In this document: in pieces, positions 63,942-64,000 of the stretch
Position numbering within the stretch: position 1 is the stretch's first letter
How the letters are laid out: every line of letters starts with the position of its first letter
Source: Lactobacillus sp. Sy-1
Lineage (GTDB): Bacteria; Bacillota; Bacilli; Lactobacillales; Lactobacillaceae
DNA length: 64,000 bases
Direction: 5' to 3'
Assembly: GCF_019303535.1 (NCBI RefSeq)
Contig: NZ_JACCIU010000001.1
Span: 682,001 to 746,000, forward strand
Made by a program: the position numbers and the translations under genes
Notes under the pieces: generated by a model
Databases searched by the model: none
The model's input: the letters and a program-made list of their open reading frames with translations, nothing else
What the model was told of the DNA's origin: nothing

Positions 63942-63970
63942 TTGACATTGTTTCTACTAAGTGATATTAT
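63942..63970 (+). promoter_or_regulatory. strong promoter reading out of the window
   Basis: TTGACA (63942-63947) and TATTAT (63965-63970) have a 17-base spacer and follow an A-rich stretch (63927-63938) that could act as an UP element. The downstream gene lies beyond the window; the strength recalls rRNA or tRNA operon promoters. Confidence 0.65.
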
Positions 63971-64000
63971 TAAATAGTTGCTTAAGTCAATAAGCGTTTA

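Overview
The window looks like chromosomal DNA of a lactic acid bacterium in the Lactobacillaceae. The signs are an AT-leaning genome, strong AGGAGG-type ribosome binding sites, frequent TTG starts, Opp/PepX/PepI peptide utilisation, a YxxxD-free Ser-rich giant surface protein with a C-terminus like those of lactobacillar surface proteins, and T-box and lysine-riboswitch control. I cannot fix the genus; fructose/flower-associated heterofermenters with giant Ser-rich proteins are one plausible guess. I see no insertion sequence, prophage, CRISPR array, rRNA or tRNA gene.

Layout. 1-4.6 kb: the 3' end of an unknown gene, a two-segment membrane protein, nnrE with an FAD-binding protein, and a PEBP-like protein. 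4.7-8.5 kb: a GtfA/GtfB-type glycosyltransferase pair facing a membrane-anchored Ser-rich protein. 8.6-11.6 kb: a tryptophan-type ABC transporter (trpXYZ) behind a leader that appears to encode a 17-residue, Trp-containing leader peptide followed by RNA hairpins and a terminator. This is my main candidate for an undescribed regulatory element. 11.6-18.6 kb: an APC permease, a CPBP protease, a VOC protein, an ABC-F ATPase and a secreted GH32 fructan hydrolase. 18.6-27 kb: pepI, pepX, a Nudix hydrolase plus guanylate-kinase-like pair, two membrane proteins (one with a Ser-rich tail), hflX and an M24 Xaa-Pro peptidase. 27.3-33.1 kb: the oppABCDF oligopeptide transporter. 33.3-42.7 kb: one giant Ser/Ala-rich surface protein of 3118 residues. 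42.7-53.4 kb: a histidine phosphatase, helD, coaA, guaA, proBA, and an rluD-like gene that seems to start at ATC, followed by a DUF1003 gene. 53.4-62.2 kb: a CDF metal exporter, a DtxR-family regulator, a split Thr/Ser exporter, a TauE/SafE exporter with its DUF1634 partner, a PAP2 phosphatase, an esterase, an acetyltransferase, and a lysine riboswitch with lysP. 62.2-64 kb: a T-box with serS, then a strong outward promoter at the right edge.

How the parts fit. Much of the window serves amino acid supply from peptides: oligopeptide import (Opp), proline-specific peptidases (PepX, PepI, M24), tryptophan and lysine uptake, proline synthesis (ProBA) and a serine/threonine exporter. Three of these systems appear to be controlled by nascent-RNA attenuation (leader peptide, lysine riboswitch, T-box). 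A second theme is the cell surface: the GtfA/GtfB pair could O-glycosylate the Ser-rich proteins encoded in the window, including the giant adhesin, although no SecA2/SecY2/Asp genes are present here. All assignments come from reading the sequence and recalled family knowledge; no searches were run.
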